Shown here in pieces: positions 15,082 through 23,392 of a stretch of 64,000 bases of DNA. The position numbers were made by a program, and so were the translations under genes. Positions within the stretch are counted from its first letter, which is position 1. The number at the start of each line of letters is the position of its first letter. The DNA lies in contig JAUSAZ010000047.1 in assembly GCA_030652255.1 (NCBI GenBank), positions 62,001-126,000 on the forward strand, read 5' to 3'. The DNA is from Myxococcales bacterium. Its GTDB lineage: Bacteria > Myxococcota_A > Polyangia > Polyangiales > Ga0077539. The notes under the pieces are model-generated. The model saw nothing but the letters and a program-made list of their open reading frames with translations, searched no databases and was not told the DNA's origin.

Positions 15082-16366
15082 GGGGGGCCTCCAACCCGAA
15101 CAGCGATCCCTGGCCGTTCTCCTCAAACGGCTCCGTCGCGCGAGGCTCCGTGCCGTCCCAGCGCTGCGGCCACGTCCCGGCCGCGATGAGCTCCCGGATG
15201 CGCGCCTCTTCCTCGGCGTTGAGCAGGTCGACGCGAGGGCGGCGCGCGGCATCGGCCCCGTCGTTGATCTCTCGCTGGATCGCGAGCACGGACTCCAGCG
15301 CCGCGAGCCGGGCCTCCAGGGTGATCGGCCCCATGCGGTGCTGATTGCCGACGAGCGTTCCGTCGGCGCGCGCCTCGCCGCCCGCCTTGCGGAGCCTCAC
15401 CAGCGGCGACCGCATCTCGCGCCAGAGCGGCCGCAGGCGCTTGAGCGGCGCGAGGTACGCCCACTGCGGGCGCTTGAGCAGCGCGTCGAGGGCGTTGTCC
15501 TGCGTCGCGAGCGGACACCCGCAGCACCCGGTGCGCGCCGCGAGCTCTTCGGCCTCGTCGCCCCCGTAGACCTCTGCGAGCAGGCCCGTCGACCAGTCCC
15601 CGAACTCCGGGCGGGTGGCCCAATGCTTGAGCCACTCCCAGATATGGCAGACACGCCAGTGCAGCACGGGCGCCAGCGTCGCCTGTCCGCGGTCGGCGAG
15701 GTCGCGCTGGTACCAGCCCTGTCCGCACTCGCCATCGCCCTTGGAGCAGGAGAGCGCGATCCGTCCATCGCGAGCCGCGGACTCTCCGAGCCGCACGCCG
15801 GTCAGCGTGAGCACGTCTCGCCGCACGGAGACAATCTCGCGACCCACTACAGGCGTGAGCGCCGCCCGCACTGCATCCGCCTCGACGCCGACGACGTCCG
15901 CGATGCGGTCCAGCTCCGCGCGCATCGGGTCGACCTTGATCTGGCGCGTGCACCACCGGAGCGTGGTGTTGTTCGGAGGCGGGACGCCGCGCCCGAGGAT
16001 GTAGACGAGGAAGCGCTTGTCCATCGGCGCCGTCACCGTCCGCACGTCGAGCGTGCAGCCGATCGCCGCGAGCGCCGGGGCATGGTCGGCCAGCTCTTCG
16101 CGGATGGTCGCCGCGGAGAGCCAGAGGGGCAGTAGCTCCAGCCGCGTGTCGGCGTAGAGCACCGTGAGGCTCTTCGGCGCGGGCACCTTCCTGGCGAGGA
16201 TGAGCCACACGACGAGGGTCACCAGCGCGGTCGAGTCCTTCCCGCCGCTCCATGCAAGGACCCAATGGTCATGCGCCGCGCCGTAGGCCGCTAGCGAGGC
16301 GATGGTCAGCTCAATCGACTCCGTCATCTGGAGTCGCGCGCTCTCGAAAAGCGTTGCGCTCATCAC
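15074..16366 (-). CDS. PAPS-reductase/DndC-like PP-loop protein (second copy)
   Basis: The 430-residue protein aligns along its length with the gene at 9008: PP-loop SGGKDS (40-45), ADTRLEL, GRGVPP, LRWCTRQIK (Cys139), CSKGDGEC (Cys207, Cys214), HWRVCHIWEW, a CCGC cluster (281-284) and the C-terminal ATEPFEENGQ. These Cys could bind an iron-sulfur cluster. It sits in one operon with an HNH protein and a C5 methyltransferase (16363-18678), which makes a nucleic-acid modification role plausible. No other Dnd genes are seen. Confidence 0.85.
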   Translation of the reverse strand: MMSATLFESARLQMTESIELTIASLAAYGAAHDHWVLAWSGGKDSTALVTLVVWLILARKVPAPKSLTVLYADTRLELLPLWLSAATIREELADHAPALAAIGCTLDVRTVTAPMDKRFLVYILGRGVPPPNNTTLRWCTRQIKVDPMRAELDRIADVVGVEADAVRAALTPVVGREIVSVRRDVLTLTGVRLGESAARDGRIALSCSKGDGECGQGWYQRDLADRGQATLAPVLHWRVCHIWEWLKHWATRPEFGDWSTGLLAEVYGGDEAEELAARTGCCGCPLATQDNALDALLKRPQWAYLAPLKRLRPLWREMRSPLVRLRKAGGEARADGTLVGNQHRMGPITLEARLAALESVLAIQREINDGADAARRPRVDLLNAEEEARIRELIAAGTWPQRWDGTEPRATEPFEENGQGSLFGLEAPHA

Positions 16367-16572
16367 TCAATCCCCCGGTCATTCAACAGGTCACTCCACG
16401 CCTGCGCCATCCGCGCCGCCCTCCACTCCGGCGACGACTCCACCAACGCCGCCGACGGGAGGCTCGTCACGGTCACCGGCCGCCGACGCACGCGGCGGAT
16501 CACCTCGGCCGCGCCCTCCGCGTCACCCTCCGCCCGCACCTCTTCCAGCAGGTCTTCCAGGGAACTAGCCAC
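16363..16572 (-). CDS. Small hypothetical protein (69 aa)
   Basis: GTG start in the conserved GGAGG...CCCGTGGCTAG junction at the end of the HNH gene; its stop overlaps the PP-loop ATG. The N-terminus is acidic and helical (MASSLEDLLEEVRAE), followed by a basic segment. No family is recognised. Its place between HNH and PP-loop genes suggests a small partner. Confidence 0.5.
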   Translation of the reverse strand: MASSLEDLLEEVRAEGDAEGAAEVIRRVRRRPVTVTSLPSAALVESSPEWRAARMAQAWSDLLNDRGIE

Positions 16573-17005
16573 GGGAGGCCTCCTTCCGGTTCTCGGGCAT
16601 CACCGCGAGCAGCGGGAGCGGCCGTTGCCCCGCCTCGACGGCCCGGCGCTCCCGCTTGCGGTGGACGTTGTTCGCGCCGTCCATCACCAGGTGGCACCGC
16701 TGGCAGAGCGCGAGCAGGTTGCTCGGGTCGTTGTTGCGCTCGTCGTGGTCGACGTGGGCCACGGTGAGGATCACCTTGACGGCGCCGCAGCTCTCGACGG
16801 TGCAGAGCGCCCCGCACTCGTGCAGCCGGTACACCGCGGCGTCGCGCGCCTCGCGGACGATGGTCGCGCCGTGCGGCGCGCCGCAGCGGGTGTCGTGCGT
16901 GCTGCCGCACCGCCCGGTGCACTCGCAGGCGTTGCCCGCGCGCAGCCTGATCGCGGCGCGGATGGCCTTCCAGTTGGCGGGGTATCGCTCGGGGCGGAAG
17001 GTCAC
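16565..17005 (-). CDS. HNH endonuclease
   Basis: The 146-residue protein contains the HNH core VAHVDHDERNNDPSNLLALCQRCH (cut here into VAHVDHDERNND and SNLLALCQRCHLVMD), with the first His-Asp-His, the central Asn and the closing Cys-x2-Cys-His. Upstream cysteines (CECTGRCG, CGALC, ESCG) form an extra zinc cluster. It is coupled to the C5 methyltransferase by overlap (17002-17005). It could be a packaging or homing nuclease, or form a restriction-modification pair with the methyltransferase; the sequence does not decide. Confidence 0.82.
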   Translation of the reverse strand: MTFRPERYPANWKAIRAAIRLRAGNACECTGRCGSTHDTRCGAPHGATIVREARDAAVYRLHECGALCTVESCGAVKVILTVAHVDHDERNNDPSNLLALCQRCHLVMDGANNVHRKRERRAVEAGQRPLPLLAVMPENRKEASRG

Positions 17006-18678
17006 GCTGCGGCCCTCCCACCTGCGCGGCCCGCGCTCACCAGCGCTTCGGCGACCTGGCCGCAGACGGAGTTACCCGCGAGCTCGATCTGCTGCGTTTT
17101 GGTGAGGCGCTTCGTGAGCAGCTTCCCGTCGACCGGCGGGTCGATGTCGTAGTCCGCTGGGAAGCCCTGCGCGTTGAAGAGCTCGCGCGGGGCCAGCATC
17201 CGCATCCCGATGTCGGTGATCTGGTACGGCTCGCCGTGCACCATCACGAGGCCGAAGCGGGCCTTGGTGGTGACGGTGTGCAGCGGGTCGAAGAGGCTCT
17301 GTTGCGACGCCCCGGGGCCGCCGTCGGCGCCGTAGTACTTCACCAGAAAGGCCCGCACCTCGGCGAGGTGACCGCCGCCTCGGCCGCCCCCGGTCGTGAC
17401 CGTCGGCAGCGGGTCGGCCAGCTCGGCGCCGGTGCTCGTGCCGTAGAACTTCGACAGGAACGCGAGCTCCATCTGCACGATCGCGTGGTGGTCTTGCGTG
17501 GTCACCGCGCCGGTCGGTGCGTCCATCGACTGCCCCGGCGTCTGGTGTCCGTTGGGCCCGCCGTAGTGCTTCGCGAGGAAGGCCGACACCAGCGCGTGCT
17601 TCCCGCCGCTGACGACCGTGCCGAGCGGGGCGCCGATGTCGAGGGCGCGCGGGCGCTGCCCCTCGCGCTCGCCGTAGCCGGTCTGCACCATCGTCGGGGC
17701 GACCAGCACGAACTCCCCACCCTTCGCGGTGGTGACCGTGCGCAGCGGCTCCGAGGCCGACGCCACGCGGTCGCCGCCCTGCGTGTGGGTGACCGTCGCG
17801 AGGTAGGGCGTCACCAGCGCGAGCTCGCCGCGGTTGGCGGCGGTGATGGTGCGGAACGGGTCGGAGAGCGAGTGCGTGCGGTCGCCGCCCTGGTGCGTCA
17901 GGGGCACGATGAAAGGCGTCGGCGCGTCGATGACGTAGCGGCGCAGCCCGGCCGCGATCCGGCGCAGCGTCGCCTCGGCGAGCGGGCGCTTCCTGTCGAA
18001 GATCGACGGGCACGGCAGTGACCAGTCGATGATGCTGGCCGCGGTGTTCCACGGCTCCGTGCGGCCCTTGCCGTGCGTCGCCTCGGGCCAGACGATCGGA
18101 CGGCCCTTGCGCACGGCCTTCAGGAACAGGCGCTTCCTCGTGGTGGGCGTGCCGTAGTTGGCCGCGACCAGCACCCGGTGCTCGACGTCGTAGCCGCAGT
18201 CGACGAGGGCCGCGAGCCACGCGCGGAAGTCGGCGCCGCGCAGCGCCCGGTCGGGCCTGCCGTTCTCGTCGAGCGGCCCCCAGTCGGCGAACTCCTCGAC
18301 GTTCTCCAGGTAGATATCCTCGGGCTGGACCTCGCGCGCCCACTTCACGACGACGCCGGCGAGTCCGCGCACCTCCTTCGAGCGGGGCTGGCCGCCCTTG
18401 GCCTTCGAGAAGTGCGTGCAGTCGGGCGAGAACCAGGCGCGGCGCACGCGGCGCCCAGCGCACACCGTCCGCGGGTCCACGGCCCAGATGTCCTCGCACT
18501 CGTGGTGCGTGTGCGGGTGATTCGCGGCGTGCATCGCGATGGCCGCGCGGCTGTGGTTGACGGCGATGGTGATCGGGCGCCCGGTCGCGCGCTCGATGCC
18601 GGTCGACGCGCCGCCGCCGCCCGCGAAGTTGTCCACGTCGATCTCGTCGAGGGCGCCGCCCACGTAGTCGAAGCCCAT
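17002..18678 (-). CDS. C5-cytosine DNA methyltransferase with tandem-repeat target region (second copy)
   Basis: The 558-residue enzyme has motif I FAGGGGASTGIE (18-29), motif IV SPDCTHFSKAKGG with catalytic Cys87 (SPDC in place of the usual PPC), ENV (125-127) and TPTTRKRLF. Residues about 248-488 hold six tandem units of 37-40 residues with core D-P-L-x-T-V-T-T and a following hydrophobic F-L-x-x-x-Y-G. Repeat number matches the enzyme at 1722 but the consensus differs. A motif IX-like RMLAPRELFNAQGFP follows. The ATG lies in an ATGA overlap. A phage modification enzyme, possibly paired with the HNH protein. Confidence 0.9.
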   Translation of the reverse strand: MGFDYVGGALDEIDVDNFAGGGGASTGIERATGRPITIAVNHSRAAIAMHAANHPHTHHECEDIWAVDPRTVCAGRRVRRAWFSPDCTHFSKAKGGQPRSKEVRGLAGVVVKWAREVQPEDIYLENVEEFADWGPLDENGRPDRALRGADFRAWLAALVDCGYDVEHRVLVAANYGTPTTRKRLFLKAVRKGRPIVWPEATHGKGRTEPWNTAASIIDWSLPCPSIFDRKRPLAEATLRRIAAGLRRYVIDAPTPFIVPLTHQGGDRTHSLSDPFRTITAANRGELALVTPYLATVTHTQGGDRVASASEPLRTVTTAKGGEFVLVAPTMVQTGYGEREGQRPRALDIGAPLGTVVSGGKHALVSAFLAKHYGGPNGHQTPGQSMDAPTGAVTTQDHHAIVQMELAFLSKFYGTSTGAELADPLPTVTTGGGRGGGHLAEVRAFLVKYYGADGGPGASQQSLFDPLHTVTTKARFGLVMVHGEPYQITDIGMRMLAPRELFNAQGFPADYDIDPPVDGKLLTKRLTKTQQIELAGNSVCGQVAEALVSAGRAGGRAAA

Positions 18679-18863
18679 CACGCCCACCCGTCCGTCCGCG
18701 GCTCGGTCGCCAGCAGCGCGAGGAAGGCCACGATCGCCACCACGATCGCCACGGCCCGCACCCCGTCGTGCGCCGCGTCGAGGCACCCGAGGGCGCCGGC
18801 GGGCGCGAGCGCGGTGTACATCCACTGCCGATGCGGCTGCATCCGCTTCACAGAGGCCCTCAC
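18678..18863 (-). CDS. Small membrane protein (61 aa)
   Basis: There is one clear hydrophobic segment (VRAVAIVVAIVAFLALLA, about residues 35-52) after a basic N-terminus with a weak hydrophobic stretch. Its stop overlaps the methyltransferase ATG and its start overlaps the upstream gene. Element A has a comparable small membrane gene just before its methyltransferase (1525-1722), so the pairing recurs. Confidence 0.55.
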   Translation of the reverse strand: MRASVKRMQPHRQWMYTALAPAGALGCLDAAHDGVRAVAIVVAIVAFLALLATEPRTDGWA

Positions 18864-19219
18864 GCCGCCACTCCTGACCGCATCGCCCGCAGCTCCGCGC
18901 CGAAGCGGGCCCAGCGGCCCACCGTGGTGAGAGCCGTGGCGAGGCTCAGCCGCCGGGGCTCGCGCACGACGCGGCTCACCTCGGACCAGTCGATCGCGAC
19001 GAGGCGGCGGGCGGCCAGCTGGAGGTAGGCCTCGCCCTGGTGCTCGCCGTGGCGGCGCACGTCCGCCAGGAGGTCGGCGCGGGTGGCGAGGGCGGCCACG
19101 TGGTCGCGGAGGCCCTCGTCGGTGAGCTGCCAGTCGGCCGGCGCGTGCGGGGTGCGCCGGCGGTGGGTGTCGTCGTAGACGATGCGGAGGTCAGGAGCGG
19201 GGGCCATGGGCGTCTGCAC
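18860..19219 (-). CDS. Hypothetical protein (119 aa)
   Basis: GTG 19219 is preferred over ATG 19207 because AAAGGA lies 9 bases upstream of the GTG. The protein is helical with a basic central part (LADVRRHGEHQGEAYLQLAA, WSEVSRVVREPRR). No family is recognised. It is coupled to the small membrane gene by a short overlap. Confidence 0.55.
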   Translation of the reverse strand: MQTPMAPAPDLRIVYDDTHRRRTPHAPADWQLTDEGLRDHVAALATRADLLADVRRHGEHQGEAYLQLAARRLVAIDWSEVSRVVREPRRLSLATALTTVGRWARFGAELRAMRSGVAA

Positions 19220-19242
19220 GGTCGGTGGTCCTTTCAGGCGAA

Positions 19243-19716
19243 TCAGGCGAAGTCGTCGTCGGCGCCCGGCTCTCGCGCGGGCTCGGGGGGCGCGGGCTCT
19301 TCGGGGAGCCCGAGGCGCCGGTCGGTCTCGGCGATCACGCGGCGCATCCGGTCGGCGAGCGCGGCGAGGTAGTCGGGGGAGAGCGCGCCGGGCTTCGGGA
19401 TCCACGCGACGACGTCCACGTCGAGGTAGGTCTTGCCCTCGTATTCCCGGTGCGAGATCTCGATGGTGTGCTCCTCGGCGAGGGTCGCCGCGTCGAGGGT
19501 CGCCAGGTCCCAGCCGCGCCAGCCGAGGCGGCGCAGGCGCTCGATGGAGAACTTCGCGGCCTTCTCGGAGAAGTTCGTGCGCAGGAGCACGCGGGCGTTC
19601 ACCTCGCGGCCGTGCGTGATGACGAACTCGACCACGTACTGCGGGTCGCCGTTCTGCGTCTTGTCCCAGCCGCGCTGGGCGATGCGCGCGCGGTAGTGGC
19701 CCTGCGGGAGAATCAC
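19243..19716 (-). CDS. Phage recombination-cluster protein, DUF669-like (tentative)
   Basis: The 157-residue protein starts MILPQGHYRARI in a GTGA overlap with the nuclease gene. A beta-rich core (YVVEFVITHGREVNARVL, EYEGKTYLDVDVVAWI) is followed by an acidic Pro-rich tail ending DDDFA, a layout like phage single-strand-binding or DUF669 proteins found beside RecT-type genes. An acidic C-terminal tip is typical of SSB-like proteins. The family call is tentative. Confidence 0.5.
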   Translation of the reverse strand: MILPQGHYRARIAQRGWDKTQNGDPQYVVEFVITHGREVNARVLLRTNFSEKAAKFSIERLRRLGWRGWDLATLDAATLAEEHTIEISHREYEGKTYLDVDVVAWIPKPGALSPDYLAALADRMRRVIAETDRRLGLPEEPAPPEPAREPGADDDFA

Positions 19717-20879
19717 CGGGCCACCACGCTCTCGGAGGTGCTCGCCTTGAGGGCGCCGGCGCGCAGCAGGACGTCCACGAGCTGCTGCTTCCGGGTCGCC
19801 CGCTCGCCCTTGAGGGCGCCGACCTGGGCGGCCGACTTGATGGTGTCCATCGTGGCCGCGCGGACGAGGGGCGCCGCGACCTCGGCGGCCTCGGGCCCGA
19901 GGTTGATCAGGGTGTTCTGGTAGACCGCCTCGGCGTCCACCACGGCGCGCTTCGTGGTCGACTCCAGCGCCAGCGCGGCGCCGCCGGGGAGGGCTGTGTC
20001 GCCGCGGGCGACGGCGGCGCGCAGCTGCTCGTTGATGAGGTCCGGCAGCCGCTTGGCGAAGTCCCGCAGCTGGAGCAGGCGGCCGCGCCCGGCGGCGGTC
20101 GCCGCGAGGTCGATGAGGCCCGTGCCCTGCGCCACGGCGAGGGCCATCGGGCCCTCGGGGCAGTGGACGGCGGCGCGGCAGTAGCGGCAGTGCGCGCCCG
20201 GCGTCGCGGGCGGGGTCTGGTGGCCGAGGGCGTCGGCGACCACCCGCCCCGCGAGCTCGGCGAGGGTTTCGGCGATGCGCTCGAGCTCGATCTCCGAGAC
20301 CTCGGCGGCGTCGAGCCAGCACGAGCCGTCCTCGCGGCCGCGGATCACCACCACCCGGGCCTGGGACACCCGGTGCGCGCGCGCCGCGTAAAGGGCCAGG
20401 GCCCGCAGCTGGGGGTTCGTGGCGGCGGGGGTGACCTCGCCGTGCCCGAACTTGTAGTCGCCCACGACGACGAGGTCGGCGGCACGGTCGACCACCACCA
20501 CGTCGGCGGTCCCGACGAACTCGCCCGAGGTCGCGCCCGAGTAGTCGCGGTTCAAGCTGAGGCCCAGCGAGCGGCCCTCGTAGGGCCGGGTCGGGTCCCA
20601 GGCGAAGGACTCCTCGGCGCGCATCTCGGTGTCGCCGAAGAGGTCGTGCCCGAGGGCTTCTAGGATCGCCGGGACGTCGAGGCCCCGGGCCATCTCGCGC
20701 CAGGCCGCCGGGACGCGCGCGAGGGCGCCCGGCTGGCCGTTGGCCTCCGCCTCGACGTAGGCGTGCAGGGCGGTGCCGCGCGCGGCGGCCTCCGACCCGG
20801 CGTCGGGCTCCTGAGGGAGCACGTTGGACGCGCGGCACGCGAGGGCGCGCGCGAGCGAGGAGGCGGAGGGGAGGGTCAC
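19713..20879 (-). CDS. PD-(D/E)XK nuclease, DUF2800/Cas4-like
   Basis: The 388-residue protein has an RGTALHAYVEAE segment near the start (the H motif), GTADVVVVD followed by DLVVVGDYKFGHG (the D...D-x-K catalytic pattern), and CRYCRAAVHC later, which may bind an iron-sulfur cluster. This matches the DUF2800 family, phage relatives of RecB/Cas4 nucleases. Next to a RecT-like annealase it is probably the exonuclease that prepares single-strand ends. Confidence 0.8.
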   Translation of the reverse strand: MTLPSASSLARALACRASNVLPQEPDAGSEAAARGTALHAYVEAEANGQPGALARVPAAWREMARGLDVPAILEALGHDLFGDTEMRAEESFAWDPTRPYEGRSLGLSLNRDYSGATSGEFVGTADVVVVDRAADLVVVGDYKFGHGEVTPAATNPQLRALALYAARAHRVSQARVVVIRGREDGSCWLDAAEVSEIELERIAETLAELAGRVVADALGHQTPPATPGAHCRYCRAAVHCPEGPMALAVAQGTGLIDLAATAAGRGRLLQLRDFAKRLPDLINEQLRAAVARGDTALPGGAALALESTTKRAVVDAEAVYQNTLINLGPEAAEVAAPLVRAATMDTIKSAAQVGALKGERATRKQQLVDVLLRAGALKASTSESVVAR

Positions 20880-20880
20880 G

Positions 20881-21768
20881 TCAGGCCCCCGCGGCTTCGG
20901 TGGTGGCCGGGGTGGCGGCGGTGACAGAGGCCTCGACCACGGGAGTCAGCGCCTTCTTCCGGGCCTGGAAGAGCCCGCTCAGGCGGGTGCCCTCCTCCGC
21001 CGAGCGCGAGGCCTTCGTCGCCTTGATGGCGGTCCCGAGCTCCTTGAGCGCCTCGAGCGAGTCGGCGGCGGCGATCTCCGCGTCCCAGTCGCGGGCCGGG
21101 CCGGCGGGGACGGAGGGCTCCGGCGGGAGGTTCTGGGAGGGCGCCCGGGGGAGGGGCTGGCTCTCCTTCGCCTCCACTACGCGGGGGCGGACGATCTCGG
21201 CCTGGATGATCTCGGCCTGCTCCTCAGGGACGTACATCCCGAGCAGGACGTCGGGGTACACCTCGCGCCCGATCACGGCGACGCAGCGATGGAGCAGCAT
21301 GATGCGCGGGTACTTCTCGTGCCCGCTGTTCTTCTTCACGAGCTGGGCGCGCTCGGCGTCGGCCGCGGTGAAGCTGCGCTCGACGGCCTTCTTCCCGCGG
21401 CGCTTGGTGGTGATGGTCGCGACCTGATCGGTGGTCTCCAGCACCTCCCAGTCCTCGCAGAGCCCCGACTGAAGGATGAGGGCGACCATGGTGTCGCTGG
21501 GGATGAAGACGCGGCCCTCCACCGAGTAGAGCCCGCGCATCGACTGCCCGGGCGAGAGCCCCAGCTCCATGCCCGTGAGGATCATCATGGCGGCCTGCTC
21601 CGGGGTCTCGCACTTCGCGAGGCCGGACTTGAAGCCCATCACCGCCATCTGCATCAGCTCGCCGAAGTTGTGCGGGAGGAGGTCCGCGACGCGCGCGAGG
21701 GCGGCGCTCGGCTGGGCGCGCACGAGGTCGGTGTCGGGAGCCTGCGAATCGTGGAGTTGCATGGTCAT
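20881..21768 (-). CDS. recT: RecT-family single-strand annealing protein
   Basis: The 295-residue protein contains the RecT-type core: NFGELMQMAVMGFKSGLAKCETPEQAAM (given as NFGELMQMAVMGFKSG and CETPEQAAM), ILTGMELGLSPGQSMRGLYSV, GRVFIPSDTMVALI and KYPRIMLLHRCVAVIGREVYPD. The C-terminal 90 residues are a flexible Pro/Ala-rich tail. It would anneal homologous single strands during phage recombination, working with the nuclease encoded next to it. Confidence 0.85.
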   Translation of the reverse strand: MTMQLHDSQAPDTDLVRAQPSAALARVADLLPHNFGELMQMAVMGFKSGLAKCETPEQAAMMILTGMELGLSPGQSMRGLYSVEGRVFIPSDTMVALILQSGLCEDWEVLETTDQVATITTKRRGKKAVERSFTAADAERAQLVKKNSGHEKYPRIMLLHRCVAVIGREVYPDVLLGMYVPEEQAEIIQAEIVRPRVVEAKESQPLPRAPSQNLPPEPSVPAGPARDWDAEIAAADSLEALKELGTAIKATKASRSAEEGTRLSGLFQARKKALTPVVEASVTAATPATTEAAGA

Positions 21769-21817
21769 GGGAGAGGTTTCCTTGTCGGTTGAAGAGTCGA
21801 ATGAGAGTCGGTTGAGG

Positions 21818-23392
21818 TCAGTCGAAGAGGCCGTCGTCGGCCGCGGCCTGCGTCGTGGCGTCGTCCAGCTGGCGGATCACGAGGTCGCCGCGCTCCACGA
21901 GGCTGGCGATGAGCTGCCAGCCGCCCTCGATGCAGTGCTGGACGAAGGCGTCGAGATGCTCGGGGTCGACGCGCTCCAGGCCGTCGACGGTGAGCACCCG
22001 GAGGGGGGCGGTCGCGCCGAGGCGCTTGGCGAGGTCGACGGCGAATCGGAGCTGCTCGGCGCCGCAGAGCCCGTCGAGGGAGACGCCGCCGAGGGTGATG
22101 ACGTCCCCGGCGAGGGCGAGGCCTTCGAGGCCCGGGGCGGCCGCGACGAGGGCAGCCGGCGCGTCCTTGGAGAGCGCCTTGACGGTGGCGGTGAGGGCCT
22201 GGGCCTGGGCCTGGTCAGCGAGGGCCTGGGCGCGCAGGGTGTCGGCGGCGGCGGCGATCTGGCGGCGCAGGGCGCCGTCGTGGGCGTCCTTGAGCAGCAG
22301 CCGGGCGGCCTCGTCGTCGGCGCGGGCGGCGGCGAGGTCGTCGGCCGTGGGCGCCCGGGGGGCCGCGCCGTCGAGGGCGGCCTCGAGCTCGTCGGCCTGG
22401 GTGCGGAGCTGCCGGGCGTGCGTGAGCATCCCGACCCGGCGGATCATGGCGGCCTCGGCCGCGTCGCGCTGGGCCTGCACCCGCGAGCGCTCCGCGCGCA
22501 GCTCGGCGAGGGCCTTCTCGGCGGCGATCACCAGCGCGTCAACCCGTGCCGTCTCGGCGTCGAGGGCGCGCACGTCCTCGTCGAAGACCTGGGGCTGTTC
22601 GGCGGCGAGGCGGTCCTGGCCGTCGGCCTTCTCCCGCATGTCCGCGATGCGCGCCCGCGCCGAGGCGCTGCGGGTCGCGGCCTTCTCGGCGGCGGTGGCG
22701 TCGGCCACGAGGGCGGCGAGCGCCGCGCGGGCGCGGGCGACCTCGGACTCCGCCTCTTCAACGGAGGGGACCGGGCGGACGGGGTTCGCCTCCGCGTGGG
22801 CCGCGGCCTCCTTCGCCTTCCGGGCGCTCTCCTCGGCGGCCTTGTTGGCGGCGGCCCGGGCCGCGTAGACCTCGGCGTGCCGACGGGCCAGCACCTCCAG
22901 GCCGTGGCCCGCCACGGAGTACCCCGCCGGGAGCGACGGATCCCAGGCGCGGAGCTGCGCCTCGGTCACCGTCACCGGGAGGGCGGCCAGCAGCATCTCG
23001 CGGCGGAGCCTCGCGTCGGCCAGGTAAAAGGCGAGCGGGTCCAGGCTGTACCCGGACTGCCCCGCCAGGAACTCCGCGGGGCGCTTCACCGTGGCCTGGA
23101 TGGGCCCGGTGGTCTCCACCTTCACGGTGGGCTGGCGGCCCTCGGCGACGATGCGCCGGGTGGCGACCCAGCCGCCCGTGTGCACCCGCACCATCGCCTC
23201 CGGGGCGCCCGAGCGCACCGCGTCGGCGGAGGCGTCGCCCGACGCCATCACGGCCCGGACGGCGCGGATGAGCGAGGTCTTCCCGGCGCCGTTGCGGCCG
23301 GCGGCGATGATGCCTGAAGGGGCGAGGTCGATGACGCCGTCCGGGGCGCCGCGGAAGTTCAGGGTCTCGATGCGCAAGATCGGGGCGTTCAT
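21818..23392 (-). CDS. SMC/SbcC-like AAA ATPase
   Basis: Walker A is GRNGAGKTS (about residues 32-40). A long Ala/Glu/Arg coiled-coil region spans about 165-395. The C-terminal part has LCGAEQLRFAVDLAKRLG, a signature-like segment, and LRVLTVDGLERVD, a Walker B-like strand with Asp-Gly instead of Asp-Glu. At 524 residues it is a short SMC/RecF/SbcC-type protein like those in phage recombination clusters. It probably assists DNA end processing with the RecT and nuclease genes. It lies 49 bases upstream of RecT. Confidence 0.78.
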   Translation of the reverse strand: MNAPILRIETLNFRGAPDGVIDLAPSGIIAAGRNGAGKTSLIRAVRAVMASGDASADAVRSGAPEAMVRVHTGGWVATRRIVAEGRQPTVKVETTGPIQATVKRPAEFLAGQSGYSLDPLAFYLADARLRREMLLAALPVTVTEAQLRAWDPSLPAGYSVAGHGLEVLARRHAEVYAARAAANKAAEESARKAKEAAAHAEANPVRPVPSVEEAESEVARARAALAALVADATAAEKAATRSASARARIADMREKADGQDRLAAEQPQVFDEDVRALDAETARVDALVIAAEKALAELRAERSRVQAQRDAAEAAMIRRVGMLTHARQLRTQADELEAALDGAAPRAPTADDLAAARADDEAARLLLKDAHDGALRRQIAAAADTLRAQALADQAQAQALTATVKALSKDAPAALVAAAPGLEGLALAGDVITLGGVSLDGLCGAEQLRFAVDLAKRLGATAPLRVLTVDGLERVDPEHLDAFVQHCIEGGWQLIASLVERGDLVIRQLDDATTQAAADDGLFD

